From assembly GCA_963726335.1 (NCBI GenBank), contig CAVSCD010000013.1:97771-161770 (forward strand): a DNA stretch of 64,000 nucleotides. The letters run 5' to 3'. The translations under genes and the position numbers were made by a program. The stretch comes from CAVSCD01 sp963726335. GTDB taxonomy: Bacteria > Acidobacteriota > Aminicenantia > Aminicenantales > UBA8522. This document shows positions 56,244-64,000 of this stretch, in pieces; position 1 is the stretch's first letter; every line of letters begins with the position of its first letter. The notes under the pieces were generated by a model. The model was not told where the DNA came from, made no database searches, and saw nothing but the letters and a program-made list of their open reading frames with translations.

Positions 56244-56271
56244 TTCAAAAGGATGGCTCCGGAAATATACT
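56244..56271 (+). promoter_or_regulatory. Probable promoter of the GH-like gene
   Basis: TTCAAA (56244-56249), a 16-base spacer and TATACT (56266-56271). The -10 is 17 bases before the ATG at 56289, which supports that start over the in-frame ATG at 56253. Confidence 0.4.
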
Positions 56272-56288
56272 GGTTTTTCATCAGGACC

Positions 56289-58139
56289 ATGATCGTCGCC
56301 TCGACCAAGGGACTCGCGCACTGGCTGATCGCCGCTTCGCTGGCCGTCGGCCTCGGAGCGGCCGGGCGAGAAGAGTTCAGGCCGTCGCCGAAGTTGCGCG
56401 TCGGGGTCGCCATCCACGCCTTTGACCACCTGGGCGCTATCGGTCATCAGTCCGAAGCGGCGGCCGCCGCCGGGGCGACACTCATTTACGCCGGGTTCGG
56501 GGGCGCCGGCTACAACGGCCTTCCCGCCCCCGCCGAATTCAAAAGGCTCTGCCGGGATGAGGCGGCCTATGTGAAGCAGGCCAGGAAGCAGGGCATCGAC
56601 ACCGCCATCGGCTATATCTGCGCCACGTCCATCGTCGGCCTGGAGACCTTCGATAAGAACTGGACGCCGGACTTTCGCGCCCAATTTAAATCAACTCCCG
56701 ACGAGTGGCGACAGCAAGATCGGACCGGCCGGCCGCTTCCCTCCTGGTACGGAGGCGCCTACCGTCCCGCCTGCATGAACAACCCGGACTGGCGCGCTTA
56801 CGAGCGCTTCATGGTCCGGGCGACCATCGAAGCCGGTTATGACGGGATCTTTTTCGATAACCCGACCGTTCATCCCGACGGCTGCTATTGTCTCCACTGC
56901 ATGGGGAAATTCGCGAAATTCCTGGAGTCGGAAGGACGGGCGCCCGCGGACCGTTCTCTCGAGGCGGTTCGCCGAGCCGCCGAAGCTGAGCCGCGCGATT
57001 TCAAGCGATTCCGCGCGACGGTAGCGCCGGGATTTCTCGCCGAGATGCGGGCCTTCGCCAAATCCCTAAAAAGTGATGCGCTCGTGACCTGCAACAACAG
57101 CCTCAACACGCCCGAGGCGCTTTTTTCCCAGATCCGGACTTACGGCTATGACATCTCCCAGCTCAGCCGCGCCGAGGATTACGTTCTCGTCGAGGACATG
57201 AAATCCCAGCCCCGGGTGCTTGAGGACGGACGCGTCGTCGAATACGGGCCGACTTACGCTCTGCTCCAGGCCATCAGTCACGGACGTCCCCTCGCCGCTG
57301 TGACCATCGCCGACGAAGACTATCACACGCCGCCGAACCTCGTCAGGTTGGCTATGGCCGAGGCGGCCGCTAACCGCGCCTCGTATGTCCTCTGGGCCGC
57401 CTGGCCCGAGGCGGAGCGGACGAAGATGATCGCGGCTGTCCGGCCGCAGGTTGACCTGATGCGCCGGCACGCCGGTCTGCTCAACGAGACGCGGCCCCGG
57501 CGCGATGTGGCGATCTTCCTGCCTTTCCGCCGCTGGCTCGAGGGCGACCGGTGCGTGCCCTCCGAACTGGCCGCCGATCTGGTCCGACGAAACATCCCGT
57601 TCGAAGCCGTCAGCGAGGAAGGATTCGGCGCGGCTAGATTAGCTCCGGCGAGGGTCCTCCTGGTCGAGAGCCTTTCGGCATTGACGCCTGAAGAATCCGC
57701 CGCCGCCCGCGCGTTCGAAAGCCGGGGCGGGAAGGTTGTCGCCGCCGACGAGACCGGCGCCGGCCGGCCGGCCCGTGATGACGCTGCCTGGATTAGCCGG
57801 CTGACCGCGGCGCTCGGCCGGCCGAGCCTGACCGTCGACGGACCCGCGACGGTCCGCGCCTACGTCCACGACCAGCCGACCCGGACGATCGTCCATCTCC
57901 TGAACTTGAACGTGCGCCGGCTCTCGTCGTTCGAGGATGCCGTGACGCCCGCCAACGGCCTGCACGCCACGGTGCGCGTTCCTTTTACCAACGTCCGATC
58001 TGTGATGAGCTATAGCGCGGACGAACGGACGGTCAAGGGCCGGTTACCTTTCGTTTCCCGCCCGCACGAAAAAGAGACCGAAGTGGAGTTTACGGTCGAC
58101 CGGCTCGATATCGCCGCGATCATCGAGATCACCGACTGA
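56289..58139 (+). CDS. Secreted GH42/GH-like TIM-barrel protein with glutamine-amidotransferase-like domain
   Basis: About 616 residues with a signal peptide. The barrel shows LRVGVAIHAFDHLGAIGHQSEAAAAAGATLIYAGFG, MVRATIEAGYDGIFFDNPTVHPDGCYCLHCMGKFAKFLES (the C-x-C-x-x-C cluster near a DN pair is common in GH42-like and related putative glycosidases) and SRAEDYVLVEDMKSQP. A class-I glutamine-amidotransferase-like Rossmann domain follows (RVLLVESLSALTPEESAAARAFESRGGKVVAADETG), as in the trimerisation domain of beta-galactosidases, and then a beta-sandwich tail. The exact sugar is unknown. It runs divergently from the URO-D gene. Confidence 0.75.
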   Translation: MIVASTKGLAHWLIAASLAVGLGAAGREEFRPSPKLRVGVAIHAFDHLGAIGHQSEAAAAAGATLIYAGFGGAGYNGLPAPAEFKRLCRDEAAYVKQARKQGIDTAIGYICATSIVGLETFDKNWTPDFRAQFKSTPDEWRQQDRTGRPLPSWYGGAYRPACMNNPDWRAYERFMVRATIEAGYDGIFFDNPTVHPDGCYCLHCMGKFAKFLESEGRAPADRSLEAVRRAAEAEPRDFKRFRATVAPGFLAEMRAFAKSLKSDALVTCNNSLNTPEALFSQIRTYGYDISQLSRAEDYVLVEDMKSQPRVLEDGRVVEYGPTYALLQAISHGRPLAAVTIADEDYHTPPNLVRLAMAEAAANRASYVLWAAWPEAERTKMIAAVRPQVDLMRRHAGLLNETRPRRDVAIFLPFRRWLEGDRCVPSELAADLVRRNIPFEAVSEEGFGAARLAPARVLLVESLSALTPEESAAARAFESRGGKVVAADETGAGRPARDDAAWISRLTAALGRPSLTVDGPATVRAYVHDQPTRTIVHLLNLNVRRLSSFEDAVTPANGLHATVRVPFTNVRSVMSYSADERTVKGRLPFVSRPHEKETEVEFTVDRLDIAAIIEITD

Positions 58140-58156
58140 ACGGGAGGAGGCGCCGC

Positions 58157-58375
58157 ATGTCCTGCTATCTTCGCCATCTGAAGGAGATCCTTGACGAGGC
58201 CGGCATCAGGGTTGATCCCGGCAACAGGAAAAAGATCGACAACGCCGTTCATCAGATCGTCGGCGTTCCCTACAAAGATTGCCCCGCCGCCTGGAAAGCC
58301 CTCAAGCAGGACCTGATGGCTGATGAAGGGAAGCGTCAGGAGCTTGTCCGAAAGCTGAAGGCGGCGCTGCGCTAG
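58157..58375 (+). CDS. Small conserved hypothetical protein
   Basis: A 72-residue cytoplasmic protein, MSCYLRHLKEILDEAGIRVD and onward, ending KLKAALR. It has a conserved C-Y-L-R-H start, a V-G-V-x-Y-K-D-C-P centre and a K-R-(Q/E)-L-V-x-K-L-K end. Short proteins of this pattern occur across anaerobic bacteria and archaea without known function. The GGGAGGAGG site at seven bases fixes the start. It lies 17 bases after the GH-like gene. Confidence 0.8.
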   Translation: MSCYLRHLKEILDEAGIRVDPGNRKKIDNAVHQIVGVPYKDCPAAWKALKQDLMADEGKRQELVRKLKAALR

Positions 58376-58507
58376 TCAAATACCGCGCGGGCCAGTCAGC
58401 GGGCAGAGGCGATATTTTTCTTGGCGTCGACGAGCTCCGGGATGCCGGGATCGGCATCCTTCCGGTCATCGAGAAGATTCCGATACTCGCCCCGCGCCTT
58501 GAATGTC

Positions 58508-58543
58508 TTGACATGTGCATTATATTGCATTATTTATAATGCA
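58508..58543 (+). promoter_or_regulatory. Promoter/operator of the ribbon-helix-helix gene
   Basis: TTGACA at 58508-58513 is followed after 17 bases by TATTTA (58531-58536) as a weak -10. TGCATTATTTATAATGCA (58526-58543) is a perfect 18-bp palindrome overlapping the -10. A further half-site TGCATTAT lies at 58516-58523, ten bases upstream of the first arm. This is the classical layout for autoregulation by a ribbon-helix-helix repressor. Confidence 0.7.
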
Positions 58544-58568
58544 TCATGGGTTCCGAGGCGAGGTTGTC

Positions 58569-58880
58569 ATGAGACAAAAGAGCATCACGCTCCGTCTTCC
58601 CGAGGACGAATACCGGGCCTTCAGCACGATCTGCGATGAGAAAGGCTACAGCAAAACGGGAAAGATCAGGGAATTCATCAGGAATCTGGTCAAGACGGAA
58701 ATGTCCGAGGTCGAGTCGAGCGCCGGCGAGTGGGCGATGGTCAGCCGGGCGATGAGGGGGAGAAAGCCGCGAGAGGCCCGGACCGGACTGCGCCAGCCTG
58801 CCGAGGGCCCTTCCATCGGCAAAACCCGGGAAAATCAAAACCCCGAAACGGAGACCGAGAATGAGACCTGGAAGCTGTAA
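58569..58880 (+). CDS. Ribbon-helix-helix (CopG/Arc-like) regulator
   Basis: A 103-residue protein whose first 45 residues are an RHH fold: strand KSITLRLPEDEYRAF, helix A STICDEKGYSKT and helix B GKIREFIRNLVKTEM. The rest is basic and probably disordered (RGRKPREARTGLRQP). No toxin follows, so it is probably a stand-alone repressor; it may control itself through the palindrome at 58526-58543 and the lyase gene whose start it overlaps by 20 bases. The start at 58569 is chosen because the RHH strand begins there; an in-frame ATG at 58515 lies in the promoter. Confidence 0.85.
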   Translation: MRQKSITLRLPEDEYRAFSTICDEKGYSKTGKIREFIRNLVKTEMSEVESSAGEWAMVSRAMRGRKPREARTGLRQPAEGPSIGKTRENQNPETETENETWKL

Positions 58881-61800
58881 CGTGCCCGGCCGGCTCCTGA
58901 CCATCGTTTTAGCCTGCGGGATCGGGGTCGCCGGAGCGAAGCTGGAACCCGTCCGGCCGCGCCAGGACGGGGAGATCGCCCGGCTCAAGGACCTGCGCCT
59001 CCTGACCACGCTCTGTCAAGGCCGGCGGCCCGAGGCGGTCCTGGTCATCCCCGACGATGACGCTTACCGTGAGCTGGCCGCGAAGATCAACGCCCGCGTC
59101 AAGACCTGTGCCGGGGTTGAGCTTCCCGTCGTCGCCGACACGACCCCCGACGAGCTCCTGCCCCGGACAAGCGTGATCGCCCTGGGCAGCCTGGCCGACA
59201 ATCCGTTCATCGAAAAGCTCTACTTCCGCTGGCTCTGCTTCACCGACCGGTGGTATCCGGGACATGGCGGATACGAAGTCCGGTCGATCCACAACCCCCT
59301 CGGAACCGGGACAAATGTCATTCTGCTCGGAGGGAGCGACGCGGCGGGCGTCGCCGAGGCCGTCGGGAAGTTCTGCGCGCGTCTGGAGCCCGCGCGCTCG
59401 GGCACGCTCAGTGTCGGCTGGCTGCTCGACGTCCGGCTCGGGGGGAACCACAACCCGCCCGTTGATCCCAGCGGGACACCTCCCCTCCTCCGGCTGTTCG
59501 TCGAAGGCCTGGAGATGCCGCTCGGCTATAACGAAGCCAGCCGGCTCGGTCTCATGTACTATTATTCGGGCGCGGCACGATACGCCCGGGCCTTCATGGA
59601 GGCCGCCCGCAGCAGCCGCCTCCTCGCCCGGGCCGACCATTATCACTCGCATCACAACGCCCTGGTCTGGGATCTGATCGAGGAGAGCCCGCTGTTCACC
59701 GACGCCGACCGCCTGTTTGTGACGAACGAGATCCTCGAACATGCCCTGAGCGGTGAATCGGGGGGCGGGCTGGCGGCTTTATCCGTCGGTCCGGAAGCGG
59801 TGTTTGATCGTCACGTGGGTTTCATCGGGCTGTCGGCACTGACCGACATCCGGTATCTCGCCCGGGATTACCCGCGGCCGGACTGGCAGCCGATCCTGTC
59901 CGCCGTGGACGACTACTTCCGTCCCCGCCTCGGTTCCTACGCCAGCGGCTCGGACCTGGCCCGCGGCATCTATACCTATCTCGAAGCCCTCGTCATTTAT
60001 TCCCTGCTCACCGAGAACGACGAGATCGTCACGAGCGGCGCGCTCGGCGCCTGGGCGGAACGCTGCGCGGCCATGTGCGACCCGATGGGGTTCCTGGTCC
60101 CGTCCGGACAATTCGACGAGTCTTCCTACCCGTATTTTACTTTGCGCAAAGCCGCCTATCTTCTTAAGGACCCCGGGCTCCTTTTCCTGGCCGAAGCCCG
60201 CCGGCGCGCCGGCCGATCCCAGGGCGTTTACGAACTGGGCATGGAGTACGAGCAGGGTCAGGCTTTCGCCGGCGACATCGAACCACGGCCTCCCGAGAAT
60301 CTGACGGGCGTCCGGGTCATCCCGCTCGACGACAGGGAGAGGCGCGATTTTGATCCCGGCATGCCGCCGGAGAAGGCCTTCGCCAAGATCACCTTCCGGA
60401 GCGGTCCCGGCGAGGATGACCAGTATCTGGTCCTCGACGGCATCTGGGGCGGGCCGCCCGGCAAACCGATCCAGGATGCGAATGCCATCCTCCAGTACAG
60501 CGACGGCGGACGGACCTTCCTCGTGACCTTCGACCCCGAGACGCAAAACCGCCGCTCGAGCTCCGTCAATCACAACGTTCTCACCGTCACCCTGGACGGG
60601 CAGGCGCCCGTGCCGCCGCGCCTGGTTGCGCTCGAGGCCGCGGCCGAACTTCCGTCCGTGGGTTACACGCACACGCGGCTCGCCCCGTACATGGACGGGT
60701 CCTGGGACCGCCATATCTTCTGGCGCAAGGCCGCCTATTTTGTGGTCCTCGACGCCTTCCGCGCCGGCCGGGCCGGCCTGTTCGCGCTCGAGAGCCAGTG
60801 GCGGCTGCTGGGACGCTCGGAGGTCTCGGCCGACGGGTTCACGAGCGCCTTGGGAGGGACGCCGGCGAACGGCTCCGACGACAGAACGATTATCTTCAAG
60901 ACCGCGGCGGAAGCCGGAATCGATCAGGCCCGCTCCGCCTGGCCCGTGCGTTCCAGCCTCATCGATATCTCCGCGAACCCGGCCAGGCGCCAATATGCCG
61001 GCTATGCGCCGCCCGTGATCAACCGGCTGCGGCCGACCGCCGTGCTCAAGCTCGAAGCCGGCCAGGAAACGGGGATCGCCTCGTTGTTTTATACGGCATC
61101 ACGGGCCGAGCCGCGCCGCTACGCGATCACCGCCTCCGGCCGCAACGCTTTCCTCATCACCGGAGACGAACCCGCGTGGCTGTGTTTTGCGGATGAGAGG
61201 AGCCGTTTCGCGCGAGGACCGCTGGAAGCGGACGCCGACTTCGTCTGGGCGACGGCGACGTCTGCCGCCGCCCGGGGATTGACTCGGTTGAGGCTTGGCG
61301 GACGGGTGATGCTGAGCTCGGAAATCCCCGTCAATGCCGAGTGGGATTTCGTGAAGGGAACCTGCGTCTTGAACCTGGACCGCCCCGCCGTGGTCGAGGT
61401 GGCCTCCCGGGGCATCCTGAAGCTCGGGCGCGGCGGGCACCGGCTGTCCGGCTTGCCAGCGCTTGACGATGCGACGGCCGAGCGTTTGGCCCGGATCTTC
61501 GATCCTCCCGCGCCCAACCCGGCCGCGGCCGCCGACGCGGCGCTCCGGCCCGCTCTGGAAGCGCCCAACCTCCTGGCCGCCCACGAACCCTGGCCGGATG
61601 CTGTCGTCCACGCGCTGAAGGTCATCGGCGGCGGTGAAGACGCTGCGATCCTCGTGGGTTGCGATGACGGCCGGGTCATCCGGTCGGACCGGCGCGGAAA
61701 AACGGCCTGGGAATTCCGGACGAACGGCCCGGTCCACGCCGTCGAAACCGCGTCGCTGCGGCCGGACGCTCAGGTCGTGCTGGCCGGGTCCGACGACGAA

Positions 61801-62628
61801 TCCCTCTACGCGCTGGACTTCGAGACGGGAAAAATGCTCTGGGCGCACCGCGCCGAGGTTTTTCCGGAGGCGAGCATCTACCCCTGGTGGACGCTCGGCG
61901 GGAAGGCCAAGGTGAGGAGCGTCCTGGCCGCCGACTTCGACGGCGACGGCGACACCGAGATCGCCATCGGCACCGGCGGGATGCAGGTCGAGCTGGTCGA
62001 TTCCGGCGGTATCCTGAGATGGAGACAGCCGGTCCGGTACGGACTCCCGGTCCGCCTTCTTTCCCTCCGGCCGTCGCCGGGCGCACCTCCTGACCTCCTC
62101 GCCGGCCTGGATTTCTTGCCGTCGCAGGCCGGGTTGTTCCGCTTCCGGCACGACGGCACGATGGCCAGCGCGGACGCCTTTCCCAGCGGGCGCGAAGGCT
62201 GGGATTACACCGGTGTGTCCGCCTTGGCCGCGCTCGAACGCCCCAGGCCCGAAAACCCTCTCTTGGCCGTGGGCCGGAGCGGGGCTTATAATGAAGTCGA
62301 GTTCTACGATACCCGGTCCGGCCTGTCGCTGGGAAAGACCCGGGTCGGGGATGCGGTTTCCGGGATCGTCTGGATGAACGCGGGAAAGGAGACGGCGGCC
62401 GTCGCGGCGACGGAAGCCGGCTGGGTCATGGCCATCAGGCCGGACGGCCGCGTGGCGTGGGCCGTTCCGCTTCCGGAAGCGGTCGCCCGTCTCTGGAAAA
62501 CGCACGATGACGCCGTGGCCGCCTGGTGCGCCAGCGGGGATTATTTTATCGTGGATCCCCGGGGACGGGTCCAGGCGCGCGGCCGCGCTTCCTGGGCCGC
62601 GGCGATGCTCGCGACCTCGACGGACTGA
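58861..62628 (+). CDS. Heparinase II/III-like polysaccharide lyase fused to a C-terminal propeller
   Basis: A large (1,255-residue) exported protein. A signal peptide (about 10-26) is followed by a solute-binding-like alpha/beta part (AVLVIPDDDAYRELAAKINARVKTCAGVELPVVADTTPDELLPRTSVIALG), an alpha/alpha toroid (about 200-440: GLMYYYSGAARYARAFMEAA; DHYHSHHNALVWDLIEES) and a heparinase-type beta-sandwich. After about residue 880 there is a PQQ/FG-GAP-like propeller (ILVGCDDGRVIRSDRRGKTAWEFRTNGPVHAVE; VLAGSDDESLYALDFETGKMLWAH; DFDGDGDTEIAIGTGG). The Tyr/His active-site pair is not certain by eye. It overlaps the regulator by 20 bases, suggesting coupled expression. It is probably active on acidic polysaccharide. 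Confidence 0.75.
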   Translation: MRPGSCNVPGRLLTIVLACGIGVAGAKLEPVRPRQDGEIARLKDLRLLTTLCQGRRPEAVLVIPDDDAYRELAAKINARVKTCAGVELPVVADTTPDELLPRTSVIALGSLADNPFIEKLYFRWLCFTDRWYPGHGGYEVRSIHNPLGTGTNVILLGGSDAAGVAEAVGKFCARLEPARSGTLSVGWLLDVRLGGNHNPPVDPSGTPPLLRLFVEGLEMPLGYNEASRLGLMYYYSGAARYARAFMEAARSSRLLARADHYHSHHNALVWDLIEESPLFTDADRLFVTNEILEHALSGESGGGLAALSVGPEAVFDRHVGFIGLSALTDIRYLARDYPRPDWQPILSAVDDYFRPRLGSYASGSDLARGIYTYLEALVIYSLLTENDEIVTSGALGAWAERCAAMCDPMGFLVPSGQFDESSYPYFTLRKAAYLLKDPGLLFLAEARRRAGRSQGVYELGMEYEQGQAFAGDIEPRPPENLTGVRVIPLDDRERRDFDPGMPPEKAFAKITFRSGPGEDDQYLVLDGIWGGPPGKPIQDANAILQYSDGGRTFLVTFDPETQNRRSSSVNHNVLTVTLDGQAPVPPRLVALEAAAELPSVGYTHTRLAPYMDGSWDRHIFWRKAAYFVVLDAFRAGRAGLFALESQWRLLGRSEVSADGFTSALGGTPANGSDDRTIIFKTAAEAGIDQARSAWPVRSSLIDISANPARRQYAGYAPPVINRLRPTAVLKLEAGQETGIASLFYTASRAEPRRYAITASGRNAFLITGDEPAWLCFADERSRFARGPLEADADFVWATATSAAARGLTRLRLGGRVMLSSEIPVNAEWDFVKGTCVLNLDRPAVVEVASRGILKLGRGGHRLSGLPALDDATAERLARIFDPPAPNPAAAADAALRPALEAPNLLAAHEPWPDAVVHALKVIGGGEDAAILVGCDDGRVIRSDRRGKTAWEFRTNGPVHAVETASLRPDAQVVLAGSDDESLYALDFETGKMLWAHRAEVFPEASIYPWWTLGGKAKVRSVLAADFDGDGDTEIAIGTGGMQVELVDSGGILRWRQPVRYGLPVRLLSLRPSPGAPPDLLAGLDFLPSQAGLFRFRHDGTMASADAFPSGREGWDYTGVSALAALERPRPENPLLAVGRSGAYNEVEFYDTRSGLSLGKTRVGDAVSGIVWMNAGKETAAVAATEAGWVMAIRPDGRVAWAVPLPEAVARLWKTHDDAVAAWCASGDYFIVDPRGRVQARGRASWAAAMLATSTD

Positions 62629-64000
62629 TCAGGCTCCCGGTTTCGCGGGCGCGAGCCCGACGGCCTGCAGCAGGCTGATCGTCTTCTCCCTGAGCTCGAC
62701 GTAGGCCGCCGGCGCCATGCGTGTCGCCGTCGGCTCGTAGCCGCCCTCATCAAAATAGACCTGGGGCACGACGTAGCTCGTCCCGTAGTCGAGTGCGATG
62801 GCGACGTTCAAGAGCCGCGGCCGGCCAAAGTGGTCCCGCAGCTCCTCGCCGAGCCTGAGCATCTGCTCGCCGGGCAGGAACGAGAAAAAGACGTCGCCCA
62901 GGCGCAGCGCCGCAGCCTGGGTCAGGAGCTTCCCGTCCTTGGAATGGAAGAGCGCGTATTCCTCGGACAGTCCCCGGATCCGGGTATGCTGGGGATCCTC
63001 ATCCGGCTTCTTTCTCTTATATTCTTCGGCGGCGGCCGCCAGCATTTTCCGGACTTCGGCCGGCGAAGGGATTTCGTTTTTGAGCGTCAGGCCGAAAGAT
63101 TCCCGGCTGAGCTCGACTCCGGAAACCGGCGCAAACGACACCGCCTTCCCGACCGCGCCGAGTATGGCCTGGGCGTAGCGCTCTCCCAGCACCTGGACCG
63201 CATGCTTGCGGCCGGCCGCCGACCCCGAATCGTTCTCGACGTATTTTCCGGGGTTGATCTCACCCGCCGTCCCGGTCAGGTGGAGAAGCTTGAGGTTCTT
63301 CATCCTCGCCTCGGCGAGGGTCATCCCGACGCCGGGAAAATCCCCCGTGGCGTAGCCGAGCTCTTCGCCGCCGGCCGCCGTGGGATGGCAATTGTAGTTG
63401 ACGATTCCGATCAGGGATCCGTCGGCCAGGCTCCGGAAGAGGACCGCCCGGAGGAGCGGGTCGATCTTCCCCTCGGGCTTGGCCCGCATCGCGGCGTCCG
63501 CCCGCGACGACCGGAACTCGACCTTTCCATCCCCGATGGGGAGGCGCCGATTGGAGGCGACGTCCTTGACGGGAAACTCGGCGTAGGCCATCTCGCTCGG
63601 GACGGCTGCGGCCTTGGCCTGGCGCGCCGCTCCCGATCAGCCCCTTGACGAACTGGTCCTTGAACTTCAGGCTGACGAACTTCTCCTCGAGTCCGTAGGG
63701 CCTGAGGTACGTGCCGATGATCCAACGCGAGTTCGCCGTCTGGTGGGTATGGGTCGAGGTGAGGAGGATGTTCCGCCGCGGCAGGCCGACTTCCTTGGCG
63801 ACGAGGGCCGTGAAGGCGTCCGAATCGGCCCCGTAGACGCCGATGACGTCGCCCGCGAGGATAAGGACCGTCTCTCCGCCTGACTCGAGCCAGACGGCCC
63901 GGATGTAGAGGGGGTCGAAGACCTCGAGGAGCTCGTCATCGAGGCCCAGGGCGCAGGGCGTGCCGAGCTCGGGGGTGATGTCGGCCTTGCCGTAGCCGAC
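62629..64000 (-). pseudogene. Neutral/alkaline ceramidase family protein, frameshifted and cut by the window edge
   Basis: From the edge, VGYGKADITPELGTPCALGL opens the family fold, followed by LILAGDVIGVYGADSDAFTALVAKEVGLPRRNILLTSTHTHQT, where T-H-T-H contains zinc ligands. At about 63637 the frame shifts by one base, and the rest continues as ARQAKAAAVPSEMAYAEFPVKDVASNRR and GIVNYNCHPTAAGG, TGTAGEINPGKY, to the end at 62629. GIVNYNCHPT and GDFPGVGM are recognisable relatives of neutral ceramidase segments. The family hydrolyses amide bonds of ceramides, but many bacterial members act on unknown lipids or peptides. One indel near a GC run is probably an error. The N-terminus lies beyond 64000. 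Confidence 0.75.

Noticed and set aside
58569..58880. RHH protein as antitoxin of a toxin-antitoxin pair
   Set aside because: The neighbours are a large exported lyase and a small conserved protein, neither resembling a toxin.

Overview
The window is a high-GC bacterial chromosome segment. It carries numerous Ser/Thr kinases with zinc-ribbon N-termini and TPR or propeller sensors, Oar-like TonB-dependent receptors with a carboxypeptidase-regulatory plug extension, Tat-exported carbohydrate enzymes, paired secreted amidohydrolases and MtaA/HemE-like decarboxylases. This mix suggests the Acidobacteriota/Candidatus Aminicenantes area. That is an inference from gene content; there is no rRNA or marker gene here to prove it. 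No tRNA, rRNA or CRISPR array was seen.

Layout. 1-1.9 kb: end of a DevBCA/MacAB-like exporter (permease tail, ATPase, membrane-fusion protein). 2-4.2 kb: a Tat-exported AGE-family epimerase and gene remnants. 4.5-6.9 kb: cydAB, the cytochrome bd oxidase. 7-11.9 kb: a CDF metal exporter with three C-terminal domains, a URO-D family protein, a membrane metallophosphoesterase, and an autoregulated winged-helix/membrane-protein operon. 12-16.4 kb: two secreted amidohydrolases in tandem. 16.6-42.2 kb: a signalling island with six Ser/Thr kinase genes (two badly decayed), two TonB-dependent receptors (one decayed), a kinase-PEGA-FGE-hydrolase fusion and toxin-antitoxin remnants. 42.3-47 kb: a secreted eight-repeat protein and a Tat-exported TIM-barrel-like protein. 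47-51 kb: a SERCA-like P-type ATPase and an esterase. 51-55 kb: an alpha-L-fucosidase, L-fucose/L-rhamnose mutarotase and SSS symporter cluster. 55-64 kb: URO-D, a GH-like protein, a small conserved protein, a ribbon-helix-helix regulator, a heparinase-like lyase fused to a propeller, and a neutral ceramidase.

The accessory genes fit a heterotroph scavenging fucosylated and acidic polysaccharides and lipids: TonB receptors and kinases on the sensing/uptake side; fucosidase, mutarotase, symporter, lyase-like, ceramidase and esterase on the degradation side. Cytochrome bd suggests life at low oxygen.

Two features cut across the window. First, palindromic REP-like/MITE-like elements are scattered through it. 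At least two lie inside reading frames, in the kinase linker at 35441-35495 and the amidohydrolase linker at 15060-15196, and others abut the 3' ends of TonB receptor genes. Second, single-base frameshifts are frequent, including compensating pairs in cydB and the large amidohydrolase. Part of the apparent pseudogenisation may therefore be assembly or read error. Loci with many lesions (20120-22140, 28205-31253, 31577-34793) look more like true decay of duplicated genes.
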